This document shows, piece by piece, positions 34,157-42,356 of a DNA stretch of 64,000 bases (its first letter is position 1; the number at the start of each line of letters is the position of its first letter). The position numbers and the translations under genes are program-made. Source of the DNA: Paracraurococcus sp042666655 (lineage in GTDB: Bacteria; Pseudomonadota; Alphaproteobacteria; Acetobacterales; Acetobacteraceae); contig NZ_JBHTDE010000001.1 in assembly GCF_042666655.1 (NCBI RefSeq), positions 1,116,001-1,180,000 on the forward strand, written 5' to 3'. The notes under the pieces are model-generated. The model did no database searches. It was not told the origin of the DNA and was given only the letters and a program-made list of their open reading frames with translations.

Positions 34157-35782
34157 TCAGGCGGCCAGGCGCTGCCTGGCGGCGGCCTTGACCATGTCGG
34201 CGCATTTCTCGCCGATCATGATGCTGGGCGCGTTGGTGTTGCCGGAGACCACGGTCGGCATCACCGCGGCATCGGCCACGCGCAATCCCTCGATCCCGCG
34301 CACGCGCAGCTCCGGGTCCACCACGCTGGCGGGGTCGCCGCCCATGCGGCAGGTGCCGCTCGGGTGGTAGATCGTGTTGCCGGTGCGGCGGATGTGGCCG
34401 AGGATGTCCTCGTCGCTCGCCGCCGCGTCGCCGGGGACGATCTCCTCCTCGACGATGCCGGCGAAGGCGCGGGCCTGCGCCAGCCGCCGGCCGAGCTTGA
34501 TGCCCTCCACCATGCAGCGCCGGTCGGTCTCGGTCGCCAAATAGTTGGCGTGGATCAGCGCCTTCTGCATCGGGTCCGGGCTGGCCAGCGTGATGCTGCC
34601 GCGGCTTTCCGGGCGGAGCTGGCAGGCGCTGATGGTCATGCCGGGGAAGTCGTGCAGTTCCATCATCGTCTTCGCGGTGCTGAAGGGCAGGAAATGGTAC
34701 TGCACGTCGGGCGTCTCGCTGCCCGGCAGCACGCGGGCAAAGAGGCCCGCGGTGCCGGCGCTGACGGTCAGCGGGCCGGTGCGGCGGAGCGCGAATTCGG
34801 CGCCCATCAGCGCCTTGCCGAAGAGGCTGGCGACCCGCTTGTTCAGGCTGCCCGGCCCCTTCACCCGGAAGGCCAGCCGCGCCTGGAAATGGTCCTGCAG
34901 GTTGCGGCCGACCTGGACCAGGTCGTGCACCACCGGCACGCCGATCTCCTGCAGGTGCGCCGCCGGCCCGATGCCCGACAGCAGCAGCAGATGCGGCGAG
35001 GCGATGGCGCCGGCCGAGAGGATCACCTCGCGCGCCGCCTTGATGGTCAGTTTCGCGCCGTGCCGGGTGAAGGAGACGCCGGCGGCGCGGCGGCCTTCCA
35101 TCACCAGCCCGTTGCTGTGCGCGTCGGTCACGACGATCAGGTTGGGCCGGTTGCGGGCCGGCTTCAGGTAGGCGGTGGCGGAGGAACAGCGCCAGCCGTT
35201 GCGCGCGGTCACCTGGAAGAAGCCGGCGCCCTCCTGGGTCGCGCCGTTGAAGTCGTCGTTGCGCGGGAAGCCGAGCTCGGCGGCGGCGTCGATGAAGGCC
35301 AGCGCCAGCGGGTTGCGCTCGCGCAGGTCGGAGACCGCCAGCGGCCCGCCCTTGCCGTGCAGGTCGGAGGCGCCGCGTTCCTGGTCCTCGGAGCGGCGGA
35401 AATAGGGCAGCACGTCCTCGAAGGACCAGCCGGTGCAGCCCAGCTGCCGCCAGTGGTCGTAGTCCGCGTGCTGGCCGCGCACGTAGAGCAGCCCGTTGAT
35501 CGCCGAGGACCCGCCGAGGGTACGGCCGCGCGGCCAGGGGATGCGGCGGTTCTCGAGTTCCGGCTCCGGCTCCGTCACCAGGTTCCAGGACAGGGTCGGA
35601 TGGTACATGGTCTTGGCATAGCCGATCGGCACATGCAGCCAGGGATTCCGGTCTCGGGCGCCGGCTTCCAGCAGGACGACGCGGACGGAGGGGTCCTCCG
35701 ACAGCCGCGCGGCGACGGCGCAACCGGCCGAGCCGGCGCCCACCACGATGTAGTCCGCGCTGAGCGGCACGCCGTCGCTCAT
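34157..35782 (-). CDS. GMC family FAD-dependent oxidoreductase (choline dehydrogenase-like)
   Basis: 541 aa. The FAD-binding loop is 'IVVGAGSAGCAVAARLSEDP' (12-31), the GMC signature 1 is 'GRTLGGSSAINGLLYVRG', and signature 2 is 'GAIASPHLLLLSGIGP'. The catalytic His region is 'HPSGTCRMG' and 'NTNAPSIMIGEKCADM'. Closest in form to BetA-type alcohol dehydrogenases. The substrate alcohol is unknown and no betaine-aldehyde dehydrogenase is adjacent, which argues against a dedicated choline pathway. Confidence 0.9.
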   Translation of the reverse strand: MSDGVPLSADYIVVGAGSAGCAVAARLSEDPSVRVVLLEAGARDRNPWLHVPIGYAKTMYHPTLSWNLVTEPEPELENRRIPWPRGRTLGGSSAINGLLYVRGQHADYDHWRQLGCTGWSFEDVLPYFRRSEDQERGASDLHGKGGPLAVSDLRERNPLALAFIDAAAELGFPRNDDFNGATQEGAGFFQVTARNGWRCSSATAYLKPARNRPNLIVVTDAHSNGLVMEGRRAAGVSFTRHGAKLTIKAAREVILSAGAIASPHLLLLSGIGPAAHLQEIGVPVVHDLVQVGRNLQDHFQARLAFRVKGPGSLNKRVASLFGKALMGAEFALRRTGPLTVSAGTAGLFARVLPGSETPDVQYHFLPFSTAKTMMELHDFPGMTISACQLRPESRGSITLASPDPMQKALIHANYLATETDRRCMVEGIKLGRRLAQARAFAGIVEEEIVPGDAAASDEDILGHIRRTGNTIYHPSGTCRMGGDPASVVDPELRVRGIEGLRVADAAVMPTVVSGNTNAPSIMIGEKCADMVKAAARQRLAA

Positions 35783-35902
35783 CGGCCGATTCCCTTGTGC
35801 ATCGCAGCATTCCCCGTTGTTCCGCCGGCAGTGAAGCGCAGCATGCCGCACACGGCCAGGGGGGTTGAAGCGGCGGCGTGCGCGGCGGAGGATGGCGGCA
35901 TA

Positions 35903-37315
35903 ATGAGCCCGCTCGACATGCTGGCCGACGCCGTCGGCCCCAGGAACGTCCTCCACGAAGCGCAGGACCTCTCCCCCTATGCCGTCGACTGGCGCGGCGC
36001 CTATCGCGGCCAGCCGGTGGCGGTCGCCCGCCCCGGCAGCACGGCCGAGGTGGCCGAGGTGGTGCGGCGTTGCGGCGCCATGGGGCTTGCCATCGTCCCG
36101 GCCGGCGGCCGCACCGGGCTGGCAGGCGGCGCGGTGCCGGCGGCGAACGGGCCGCCCGCGGTGGTGCTGTCGCTGGAACGGCTCAACCGCATCCGCCATG
36201 TCGATGCGCGCGATTTCTCCCTGGTGGCGGAGGCCGGCTGCGTGGTGCAGACGGTGCAGGCGGCGGCGGCCGAGGCCGGGAGGCTCTTCCCGATCCAATG
36301 GGGCGCGCAGGGCACGGCGCAGATCGGCGGCATGCTCTCGACCAATGCGGGCGGCATCCGCACCCTGCGCTGGGGCAATGCGCGCGAACTGGTATTGGGG
36401 CTGGAGGTGGTGCTGCCGGATGGCCGCGTGCTGGACGATTTGCGGCGCGTCCGGAAGGACAACAGCGGCTACGCGCTGCGGCACCTGTTCATCGGCGGGG
36501 AGGGGACGCTCGGCGTCATCACCGCGGCGGCCCTGCGCATGGTCCCGGCGCTGAAGCGGGTCGAGAGCGCCTTCGTCGCGGTGCCCAGCCCCGATGCGGC
36601 GCTGTCGCTCTTCTCCCGCGTCATGGGCAGCGGCGCCGAGCTGATCGGCTTCGAGCTCTGCGCCCGCTTCTGCATGCAGATGGCGGCGAAGCACGGCGTG
36701 GGCCTGCGCATGCCGCTGCCGCTGGAGGCGCCCTGGTATGTCATGGTCGAGATCGCCGCGGCGCATGAAAGCGTGCCGCTGCGCGACATGCTGGAGGAGG
36801 CGCTGGGCGCCGCACTCGAAAGCGGCGAGGCGAGCGATGCGGTGATCGCCGAGAGCGAGGCGCAGCGCGCCATGATCTGGAAGATCCGCGAGGACTACCC
36901 GGACTGCTCGCGCCGCGACAGCCCGGCGGTCGGCACGGATACCTCCGTGCCGGTCTCGGCGGTGCCGGATTTCGTCAACGCGGCGGAGCGGGCGCTGAAA
37001 GCGCGCTGGCCGGAAGGCCGCATGGCGGCGATCGGCCATGCCGGCGACGGCAACATCCACCTGTCGCTGCATGCGCCGGAAGGCTGGGCGGGGGACCGCG
37101 CCGCCTGGGTGGCGCATGCGGGGGAGATGGAGCCGCTGGTGAACGCCATCGCGGTCTCGCTCGGCGGCAGCTTCTCGGCCGAGCACGGCATCGGGCAATC
37201 GAAGCGCCATGCCATGGCGACGCACAAGAACCAGGTGGCTCTCGACCTGATGCGGACGGTGAAGGCGGCGTTCGACCCGGACGGGCGGATGAACCCGGGG
37301 AAGGTGCTGCCCTAG
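35903..37315 (+). CDS. FAD-binding oxidase/dehydrogenase (GlcD / D-2-hydroxyacid type)
   Basis: 470 aa of the vanillyl-alcohol-oxidase fold. 'VPAGGRTGLAGGAVP' and 'WGAQGTAQIGGMLSTNAGGI' bind FAD. The C-terminal cap domain has 'IGHAGDGNIHLSLH' and 'SFSAEHGIGQSK', the metal and substrate motifs of D-2-hydroxyglutarate and D-lactate dehydrogenases. It oxidises a D-2-hydroxyacid to the 2-oxoacid. The specific acid is not clear. It diverges from the GMC gene. Confidence 0.88.
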   Translation: MSPLDMLADAVGPRNVLHEAQDLSPYAVDWRGAYRGQPVAVARPGSTAEVAEVVRRCGAMGLAIVPAGGRTGLAGGAVPAANGPPAVVLSLERLNRIRHVDARDFSLVAEAGCVVQTVQAAAAEAGRLFPIQWGAQGTAQIGGMLSTNAGGIRTLRWGNARELVLGLEVVLPDGRVLDDLRRVRKDNSGYALRHLFIGGEGTLGVITAAALRMVPALKRVESAFVAVPSPDAALSLFSRVMGSGAELIGFELCARFCMQMAAKHGVGLRMPLPLEAPWYVMVEIAAAHESVPLRDMLEEALGAALESGEASDAVIAESEAQRAMIWKIREDYPDCSRRDSPAVGTDTSVPVSAVPDFVNAAERALKARWPEGRMAAIGHAGDGNIHLSLHAPEGWAGDRAAWVAHAGEMEPLVNAIAVSLGGSFSAEHGIGQSKRHAMATHKNQVALDLMRTVKAAFDPDGRMNPGKVLP

Positions 37316-37441
37316 AATCTGCCAGGCGCCGTTGGAGGCGCCTGACCGACTCCAGGTTATTGTTCCGCCGTGTGATTCACGTCTTTCGATGGGTCCGCCT
37401 CGGCCGAGCACACCCTGGGCAGCATCCGCGCCGGCAGGCGA

Positions 37442-37472
37442 CGGGATGCGCGGGTCAGGCCCGCGCATCCCG
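37442..37472. repeat. Perfect 13-bp palindromic hairpin
   Basis: CGGGATGCGCGGG (37442-37454), loop TCAGG, CCCGCGCATCCCG (37460-37472). It lies between the converging GlcD-type and M20 genes and could form a very stable hairpin. Such ATGCGCGGG-type palindromes recur in other alphaproteobacterial genomes and give rise to spurious 'MRGPDPRIPS' peptides on the opposite strand. It is unrelated in sequence to the A-F repeat family. Possible terminator or REP-like element. Confidence 0.75.
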
Positions 37473-37476
37473 CGCT

Positions 37477-38874
37477 TCAGGCAGCACGCCCGGCGATCTC
37501 CGCCAGCAGCCGCGCATGGCTGCGGGCGCCCTTGTGCAGGCAGCGGAACTCGAATTTCTCGTTCGGGCTGTGCACCTGGTCATCGGTCAGCCCGAAGCCG
37601 ACCAGAAGGCTGTCCAGGCCGAGCAGCCGCTGCATGCTCTCGACCACCGGGATCGAGCCGCCGCAGCCCATCAGCACCGCGGGCTTGCCGTATTCCGCAG
37701 TCAGCGCCGTGCGGGCGGCGCGCACCCAGGGGCTGTCGGCCGCCACCTCGATTCCCGGCGTGGTGCTGAATACCTGGACCTCGGCGGTGCAGTCGGCCGG
37801 CAGGCGGTCGGCGACGAAGCGGCGGATGCTCTCGGCGACCTGCTGCGGGTCCTGGCCGGGGACCAGGCGGCAGGAGAGCTTGGCATGGGCCTCCGCCGCG
37901 ATCACCGTCTTGCTCCCGTCGCCGGTATAGCCGCCCCAGATGCCGTTCAGGTCGGCGGTCGGCCTGGCCCACATCCGTTCCAGCGCGCCGCGGCCGCGCT
38001 CGCCGGCCGGGACGGACAGGCCGATCTCGCCGAGGAACTCCGCCTCGTCGAAGCCCAAGCCGTCCCATTCGACGCGCTGCGCGTTGGTCAGCTCCCGCAC
38101 CCCGTCGTAGAAGCCGGGCAGCTGCACGCGGCCGTCCTCGTCGTGCAGGCCGCCCATGATCCGGCTCAGCAGGTTGATCGGGTTGCGCGCGGCGCCGCCA
38201 TAGATCCCGCTGTGCAGGTCGCGCGAAGCCGCCTTCAGGTCGACCTGCGCATAGACCATGCCGCGCAGGCTGGTGGTGATCGCCGGCGTGTCGATGTCCC
38301 ACATGCCGGTGTCGCTGACGATGGCGACATCGGCCTTCAGCGCATCGCGGTTGGCGGCGAGGAAGGCGTCGAGGCTGGGGCTGCCGACCTCCTCCTCGCC
38401 CTCGATCAGCACGGTGATGCGGCAGGGCGGGCCGCCGGCCACCGCGTGCCAGGCGCGCAGCGCGTCCAGCCACATGCTGCACTGGCCCTTGTCGTCCACC
38501 GCGCCGCGGGCGACCACGCGCGGGCCGTGCGGGCCCTCGACCACCACCGGGTCGAAGGGCGGCGAGGTCCAGAGCGCCAGCGGGTCGGCCGGCTGCACGT
38601 CGTAATGGCCGTAGAACAGCAGATGCGGCGTGGCGCCGCCCGGGCCGGGATGGTGGGCGACCACCACGGGGTGGCCGGCGGTCGGGCGGACCTCGGCGGC
38701 GAACCCCATGCCCTGCAATTCGTCGCGCACCCAGCCGGCGGCGCGCAGGCAGTCGCCGGCATGGGCCGGCTGGGCGCTGATGCTGGGGATGCGGAGCCAG
38801 TCGAGCAGCCGCGCCTCGGCAGCGGCGGCGGTGTCGTCGAGGTGGGCGAGGATGGCGGGGAGGGGATGGGGCAT
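37477..38874 (-). CDS. M20 family dipeptidase/carboxypeptidase
   Basis: 465-aa zinc peptidase. The motifs are 'FYGHYDVQPADPLALW' (first metal His/Asp), 'GAVDDKGQCSMWLDAL' (bridging Asp), and 'LIEGEEEVGSPSL' (catalytic Glu plus metal Glu). 'VSDTGMWD' and the C-terminal 'GCGGSIPVVE' follow. This is the dipeptidase branch (CNDP2-like, ArgE/DapE superfamily), intracellular. ATG 38874 follows GGGGAGGGG. Confidence 0.9.
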   Translation of the reverse strand: MPHPLPAILAHLDDTAAAAEARLLDWLRIPSISAQPAHAGDCLRAAGWVRDELQGMGFAAEVRPTAGHPVVVAHHPGPGGATPHLLFYGHYDVQPADPLALWTSPPFDPVVVEGPHGPRVVARGAVDDKGQCSMWLDALRAWHAVAGGPPCRITVLIEGEEEVGSPSLDAFLAANRDALKADVAIVSDTGMWDIDTPAITTSLRGMVYAQVDLKAASRDLHSGIYGGAARNPINLLSRIMGGLHDEDGRVQLPGFYDGVRELTNAQRVEWDGLGFDEAEFLGEIGLSVPAGERGRGALERMWARPTADLNGIWGGYTGDGSKTVIAAEAHAKLSCRLVPGQDPQQVAESIRRFVADRLPADCTAEVQVFSTTPGIEVAADSPWVRAARTALTAEYGKPAVLMGCGGSIPVVESMQRLLGLDSLLVGFGLTDDQVHSPNEKFEFRCLHKGARSHARLLAEIAGRAA

Positions 38875-38969
38875 GGCGCCAATCCACCACGCCGCGCCGC
38901 GCCGGCCAAGCCGCGTTGCGCCCCTGGGACCGGCATGGGAGGGATGCGGCAACGGACGAGGGATGCGCC

Positions 38970-39974
38970 ATGCAGGTCTACCTGACCCATACCGCCGATG
39001 CGCTGGCGAACTACTACGGCGAAGGGGCCCTGGCCGCGCTGCGCCAGGTCGCCCAGGTCCGGCTGAACCAGACCGGCCGGCACTTGGCCGGGCGGGAACT
39101 GGCCGAGGCCGCCGCCGGCTGCGAGGCGATCGTCAGCTACCGCCAGTCCCCGGGCGAGGCCGAAACCTTCCGCCACGCCCCCGACTTGGTCGCCTTCCTG
39201 CGCTGCGCGGTCGATATCCGCAACGTGGACGTCGCGGCGGCGAGTGCCGCCGGCGTGCTGGTGACCCAGGCGACGCCGGGCTTCATCCCCTCGGTCGCCG
39301 AGCTGGTGGTGGGGCAGATGGTCGACCTGGCGCGCGGCGTCAGTGACGCGGCGGCCAGCTACCATCGCGGCGCGGTGCCGGCGGCGCGGATGGGGCGTCA
39401 GCTCAACGGCGCGACGCTGGGCATCATCGGCCATGGCGCGATCGGGCGGTACCTGGCGCCGCTCGGCCTGGCGCTGGGGATGCGGGTGCTGGTGGCGGAC
39501 CCGCATGCGGCGCCGGAGGATCCGCGGCTCGAACATGTCCCGCTGGAGGCGCTGCTGGCGGGGAGCGACTTCGTCGTCTGCCTCGCCGTCGCCAACGAGC
39601 AGACCGAGAATCTGATGGATGCCGCCGCCTTTGCCCGGATGCGGCGCGGCGCCTTCTTCCTCAACCCCTCGCGCGGCAACCTGGTGGAGGAGGCGGCGCT
39701 GCTGGCGGCGCTGGACAGCGGCCAGCTGGCCGGCGCGGCGATGGATGTCGGCCGGGCGCCGGACCAGATGCCGACGCCATCCTTGGCAGCACACCCGAAG
39801 GTCATCGCCACGCCGCATGTCGGCGGCCTGACCCCGGCCGCTATCGAGCACCAGGCCTTCGACACGGTGCGGCAGGTGACGGCGCTGGCCCGCGGCGAAG
39901 TGCCGGACCACGCGGTCAATGCCGCGGCGGCGACGCGGCTGGCGCGGCTCGGGATTACCCCGCCGGCGGCGTAG
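38970..39974 (+). CDS. D-isomer-specific 2-hydroxyacid dehydrogenase family protein
   Basis: 334 aa. The NAD-binding loop is 'LGIIGHGAIGRYLAPLGLAL', the catalytic Arg lies in 'VSYRQSP' or later 'NPSRGNLVEEAALLAALDSG', and the catalytic His in 'VIATPHVGGLTPAA'. The family reduces 2-oxoacids or oxidises D-2-hydroxyacids. With the GlcD-type and GMC genes it adds to a theme of hydroxyacid metabolism. Preceded by the divergent M20 gene, so a promoter must lie in the ~95 bases between them. Confidence 0.88.
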   Translation: MQVYLTHTADALANYYGEGALAALRQVAQVRLNQTGRHLAGRELAEAAAGCEAIVSYRQSPGEAETFRHAPDLVAFLRCAVDIRNVDVAAASAAGVLVTQATPGFIPSVAELVVGQMVDLARGVSDAAASYHRGAVPAARMGRQLNGATLGIIGHGAIGRYLAPLGLALGMRVLVADPHAAPEDPRLEHVPLEALLAGSDFVVCLAVANEQTENLMDAAAFARMRRGAFFLNPSRGNLVEEAALLAALDSGQLAGAAMDVGRAPDQMPTPSLAAHPKVIATPHVGGLTPAAIEHQAFDTVRQVTALARGEVPDHAVNAAAATRLARLGITPPAA

Positions 39975-40000
39975 CCGGGCCTCGTTGTAATTGAGTGGAA

Positions 40001-40152
40001 GAAGCAAAGGCCGGGGAGGAAGTATCCTCCCTGGACCCTCCTCTGTTTCTGTGGGTTGGCATCGGCCGCGCGGCGGGTGCCGGACCCACGAAAAGGAAGG
40101 CCAAGGAGACATTCGTGCTTGGGGAGGGAATGCCGTTCTCTCCCCAACCTTA
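40001..40152. repeat. Composite hairpin repeat, copies C1 (+) and C2 (-)
   Basis: C1 (40001-40061) reads AAGCAAAGGCCGGGGAGGA, AGTA, TCCTCCCTGGACCC, then TGTTTCTGTGGGTTGGCA. C2 (40078-40152) is an inverted copy whose stem is TTGGGGAG/CTCCCCAA and whose tail is GTGGGTCCGGCA on the minus strand. The two tails face each other around the palindrome GCCGCGCGGC (about 40064-40074), so the whole unit could fold into one large cruciform. C2 ends within the stop codon of the YciI gene. Confidence 0.75.
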
Positions 40153-40572
40153 CTCCCCGGCCACCTGGTCGCGGAGCCTGGCTTCCGCCGCGGCGATCTC
40201 CGGCGTCATGGCCACGCCGAAATCCGCCATCTCGAAGAGCGGGCGGATCTCGATCTCGCTCGGGCCGGGCATCGGGTTGGGGCAGCGCTTCACCCAGGCC
40301 ACCGCCTCCGCCATGTCCTCGACCTGCCACAGCCAGAAGCCGGCGACGAGTTCGCCGGTCGCCCCGAAGGGGCCGTCGACCACGGTGCGGGACGCGCCGT
40401 CGAAGGCCACGCGCTTGCCGCGGGCGGAAGGATGCAGGCCCTCGCCGGCCAGCAGGATGCCGGCATCGGCCAATTCCTGGTTGAACCGTCCCATGGCCTC
40501 GAGCAACTCGGTCGAGGGCAGCAGGCCGGCTTCGCTGTCCGGCGTCGCCTTCACCAGAACCATCACGCGCAT
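40150..40572 (-). CDS. YciI-related DGPF-domain protein
   Basis: 140 aa, ferredoxin-like fold. The family pattern is 'MRVMVLVKATPDSEAG' at the start and 'RTVVDGPFGATGELVAGFWL' (the DGPF motif), followed by 'DMAEAVAWVKRCPNP' and 'IEIRPLFEMADFG'. Function is unproven; related proteins often sit beside ECF sigma factors. Here it is followed, reading leftward from the HxlR locus, by VOC proteins, an arrangement often seen among these small stress- or metabolite-linked proteins. Confidence 0.85.
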   Translation of the reverse strand: MRVMVLVKATPDSEAGLLPSTELLEAMGRFNQELADAGILLAGEGLHPSARGKRVAFDGASRTVVDGPFGATGELVAGFWLWQVEDMAEAVAWVKRCPNPMPGPSEIEIRPLFEMADFGVAMTPEIAAAEARLRDQVAGE

Positions 40573-40598
40573 CCTGTGGTCTCCTCCTCGCAATTTGG

Positions 40599-41066
40599 CT
40601 ATCCCCGGAACGCGGCTTCCAGCGTCGCCAGGTCGATCTTCACCATGCCCTCGATCGCCTGCTTCACCCGCCCGGCCTGGTCCGCATCGGCTTCCTGCAG
40701 CAGGTCGCCGACCGGGCTGGGGACGACCTGCCAGGAAACCCCGTAGCGGTCGGTCAGCCAGCCGCACTGGACCGGCTTGCCGCCTTCCAGCAGCCCGTCC
40801 CACAGCGCGTCGACCTCGGCCTGCGTCGCGCAGGTGAGGAAGAGCGAGATGGCGTGGCCATGCGCCACCTCGGCGGGCGGGTCGAACAGGATCACCTCCT
40901 ACCCCGCGAGCGCCACGGTGACCGCGATCAGCGTGCCCTCGGCGCCCATCCGCATGCGGCCGTGGATCTCGGCCGGCTGGCCGGCGCGCCGGAAGGCGGC
41001 GAGGTAGAAGGCGGCGGCGCCCTCGGCCTTCCCGGGGACCCAGGCGCAGGGCGCGAGCGTCGCCAT
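40599..41066 (-). pseudogene. PhnB/3-demethylubiquinone-type VOC protein with in-frame amber stop
   Basis: Starts MATLAPCAWVPGKAEGAAAF and ends 'AIEGMVKIDLATLEAAFRG'. The two halves are in the same frame, and homology runs straight across a TAG (plus-strand CTA at 40899-40901) in 'VTVALAG*EVILFDPP'. A CAG (Gln) would fit the family there, so one base change explains it. The downstream half keeps 'TCATQAEVDALWDGLLEGG' and 'CGWLTDRYGVSWQVVP'. Without suppression the product would be 55 residues. Gene decay or a sequencing error. Confidence 0.82.
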
Positions 41067-41070
41067 GTGG

Positions 41071-41493
41071 TCAGCCCTTCGCCATGGCCGTTGCGGCGGC
41101 CGCCATATCCATCCACATGACTTCCCAGATATGGCCGTCCGGATCCTCGAAGCCGCGGCCGTACATCCAGCCGTGGTCCTGCTTGAAGCCGGGATCCATG
41201 GTGCCGCCGGCCGCACCGGCGCGCTCGACGATGCCGTCCACCTCGGCGCGGCTCTCGGCCGAGAGGCAGAGCAGCACCTGGCAGGTCGCCTTCGCGTCGG
41301 GGATCGCCTTGGTGGTGAATTGGCGGAATTTGTCATGCGTCAGCAGCATGGTGTGGATGGTCTCGGACAGCACCATGCAGGCCGCGGTGTCGTCGGAGAA
41401 TTGCGGGTTTTTCCGCGCGCCCACGGCTTCGTAGAAGGCGACGGCGCGCGGCAGGTCCGCGACCGGCAGGTTGACGAAAATCAGCTTGGCCAT
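41071..41493 (-). CDS. VOC family protein (glyoxalase/bleomycin-resistance fold)
   Basis: 140 aa. One beta-alpha-beta-beta-beta pair starts 'MAKLIFVNLPVADLPRAVAF' and the second ends 'GWMYGRGFEDPDGHIWEVMW', whose 'DPDGHIWEV' is the usual VOC C-terminal metal-ligand region. Substrate unknown. Start ATG 41493 follows GAGGACAACC. It lies 4 bases upstream of the broken VOC gene on the same strand, and all three small genes probably form one transcript divergent from the HxlR regulator. Confidence 0.85.
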   Translation of the reverse strand: MAKLIFVNLPVADLPRAVAFYEAVGARKNPQFSDDTAACMVLSETIHTMLLTHDKFRQFTTKAIPDAKATCQVLLCLSAESRAEVDGIVERAGAAGGTMDPGFKQDHGWMYGRGFEDPDGHIWEVMWMDMAAAATAMAKG

Positions 41494-41531
41494 GCGGTTG
41501 TCCTCGCCCATCGGGTTCGACAAGCCTGCTG

Positions 41532-41560
41532 CATGAAGTTATAAATTGCTACCATGAAGT
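41532..41560 (+). promoter_or_regulatory. Direct repeats CATGAAGT, possible HxlR operator
   Basis: CATGAAGT occurs at 41532-41539 and again at 41553-41560, 21 bases (two helix turns) apart. The AT-rich TTATAAATTG lies between them and looks like a -10 region. The second copy contains the regulator's own ATG. The layout fits autoregulation and control of the divergent VOC genes. Inference only. Confidence 0.35.
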
Positions 41561-42237
41561 CAAAAAACCAGAGTGAATTTCAGCCGAGGCCACGCCGCTA
41601 CGAGGATGCCTGTGCCGCAGCCCATGCGCTCGACCTGGTCGGCGACCGCTGGGCGCTGCTGGTGATGCGCGAGTTGCTGCTCGGCCCGCGCCGCTTCGGC
41701 GACCTGCGCGCCAGCCTGCCCGGCATCAGCGCCACCGTCCTGACCCAGCGGCTGGAGGAACTGGAGACCGCGTGTATCGTCCAGCGCCGCCGGCTGCCGC
41801 CGCCGGCCGCGGTGCAGGTCTATGCCCTGACCGACTGGGGCATGGGGAGCGAGCCGATCTTCCAGGCGCTCGGCCGCTGGGCGGCACGGTCGCCGCGGCA
41901 CGACCCGACCCTGCCGATCAGCGCGGTGTCCTTCCTGCTGTCGCTGCGGACCATGCTCGATCCAGGCCGGGCGGCGGGGCTGCGGGCACGGATCGGCTTC
42001 CGACTGGGGGAGGAGGAATTCGCCGGCGACCTCGCCGAGGGCCGGATCGCCATCGCCGCCGGCGCGGCGGCCCCGGCCGACCTCATCCTCTCCGGCCCGC
42101 CGGCGGTGCTTGCGGCCGCGATCTATGGCGGCGTGCCGCTGGCGGCGCTGGAAGGGGAGGGCACCATCCGCATCGAGGGCGACCGCGGCCTGGCAGCGCG
42201 CTTTGTCACCCTGTTCCCCCTGCCGGACAAGGCCTGA
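41554..42237 (+). CDS. HxlR family transcriptional regulator
   Basis: 227 aa. A winged helix-turn-helix of HxlR type occupies residues 15-105 ('ALDLVGDRWALLVMRELLLG', 'RRFGDLRASLPGISATVLTQ', 'RLEELE'), with a C-terminal extension of about 110 residues resembling an SCP2-like ligand pocket ('ADLILSGPPAVLAAAIYGG'). Such regulators respond to small metabolites or redox signals. It diverges from the VOC/YciI genes and precedes the amidohydrolase operon by 119 bases, so it could control either. Confidence 0.88.
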   Translation: MKSKNQSEFQPRPRRYEDACAAAHALDLVGDRWALLVMRELLLGPRRFGDLRASLPGISATVLTQRLEELETACIVQRRRLPPPAAVQVYALTDWGMGSEPIFQALGRWAARSPRHDPTLPISAVSFLLSLRTMLDPGRAAGLRARIGFRLGEEEFAGDLAEGRIAIAAGAAAPADLILSGPPAVLAAAIYGGVPLAALEGEGTIRIEGDRGLAARFVTLFPLPDKA

Positions 42238-42356
42238 ACACCGCGCGACCGGGCACGGGGATGGTCGCTCGACCAATAGCCCGCTTGCTGCGGGACCCCG
42301 ATCGGGCTGATATACCAGTCCGGCCCCCGCATGGGCCGCGGGGGACGGGAAACGGC

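Noticed and set aside
33495..35810. Long minus-strand frame (about 770 codons)
   Set aside because: It shadows the GMC oxidoreductase in another frame; the sequence is low-complexity Arg/Pro-rich.
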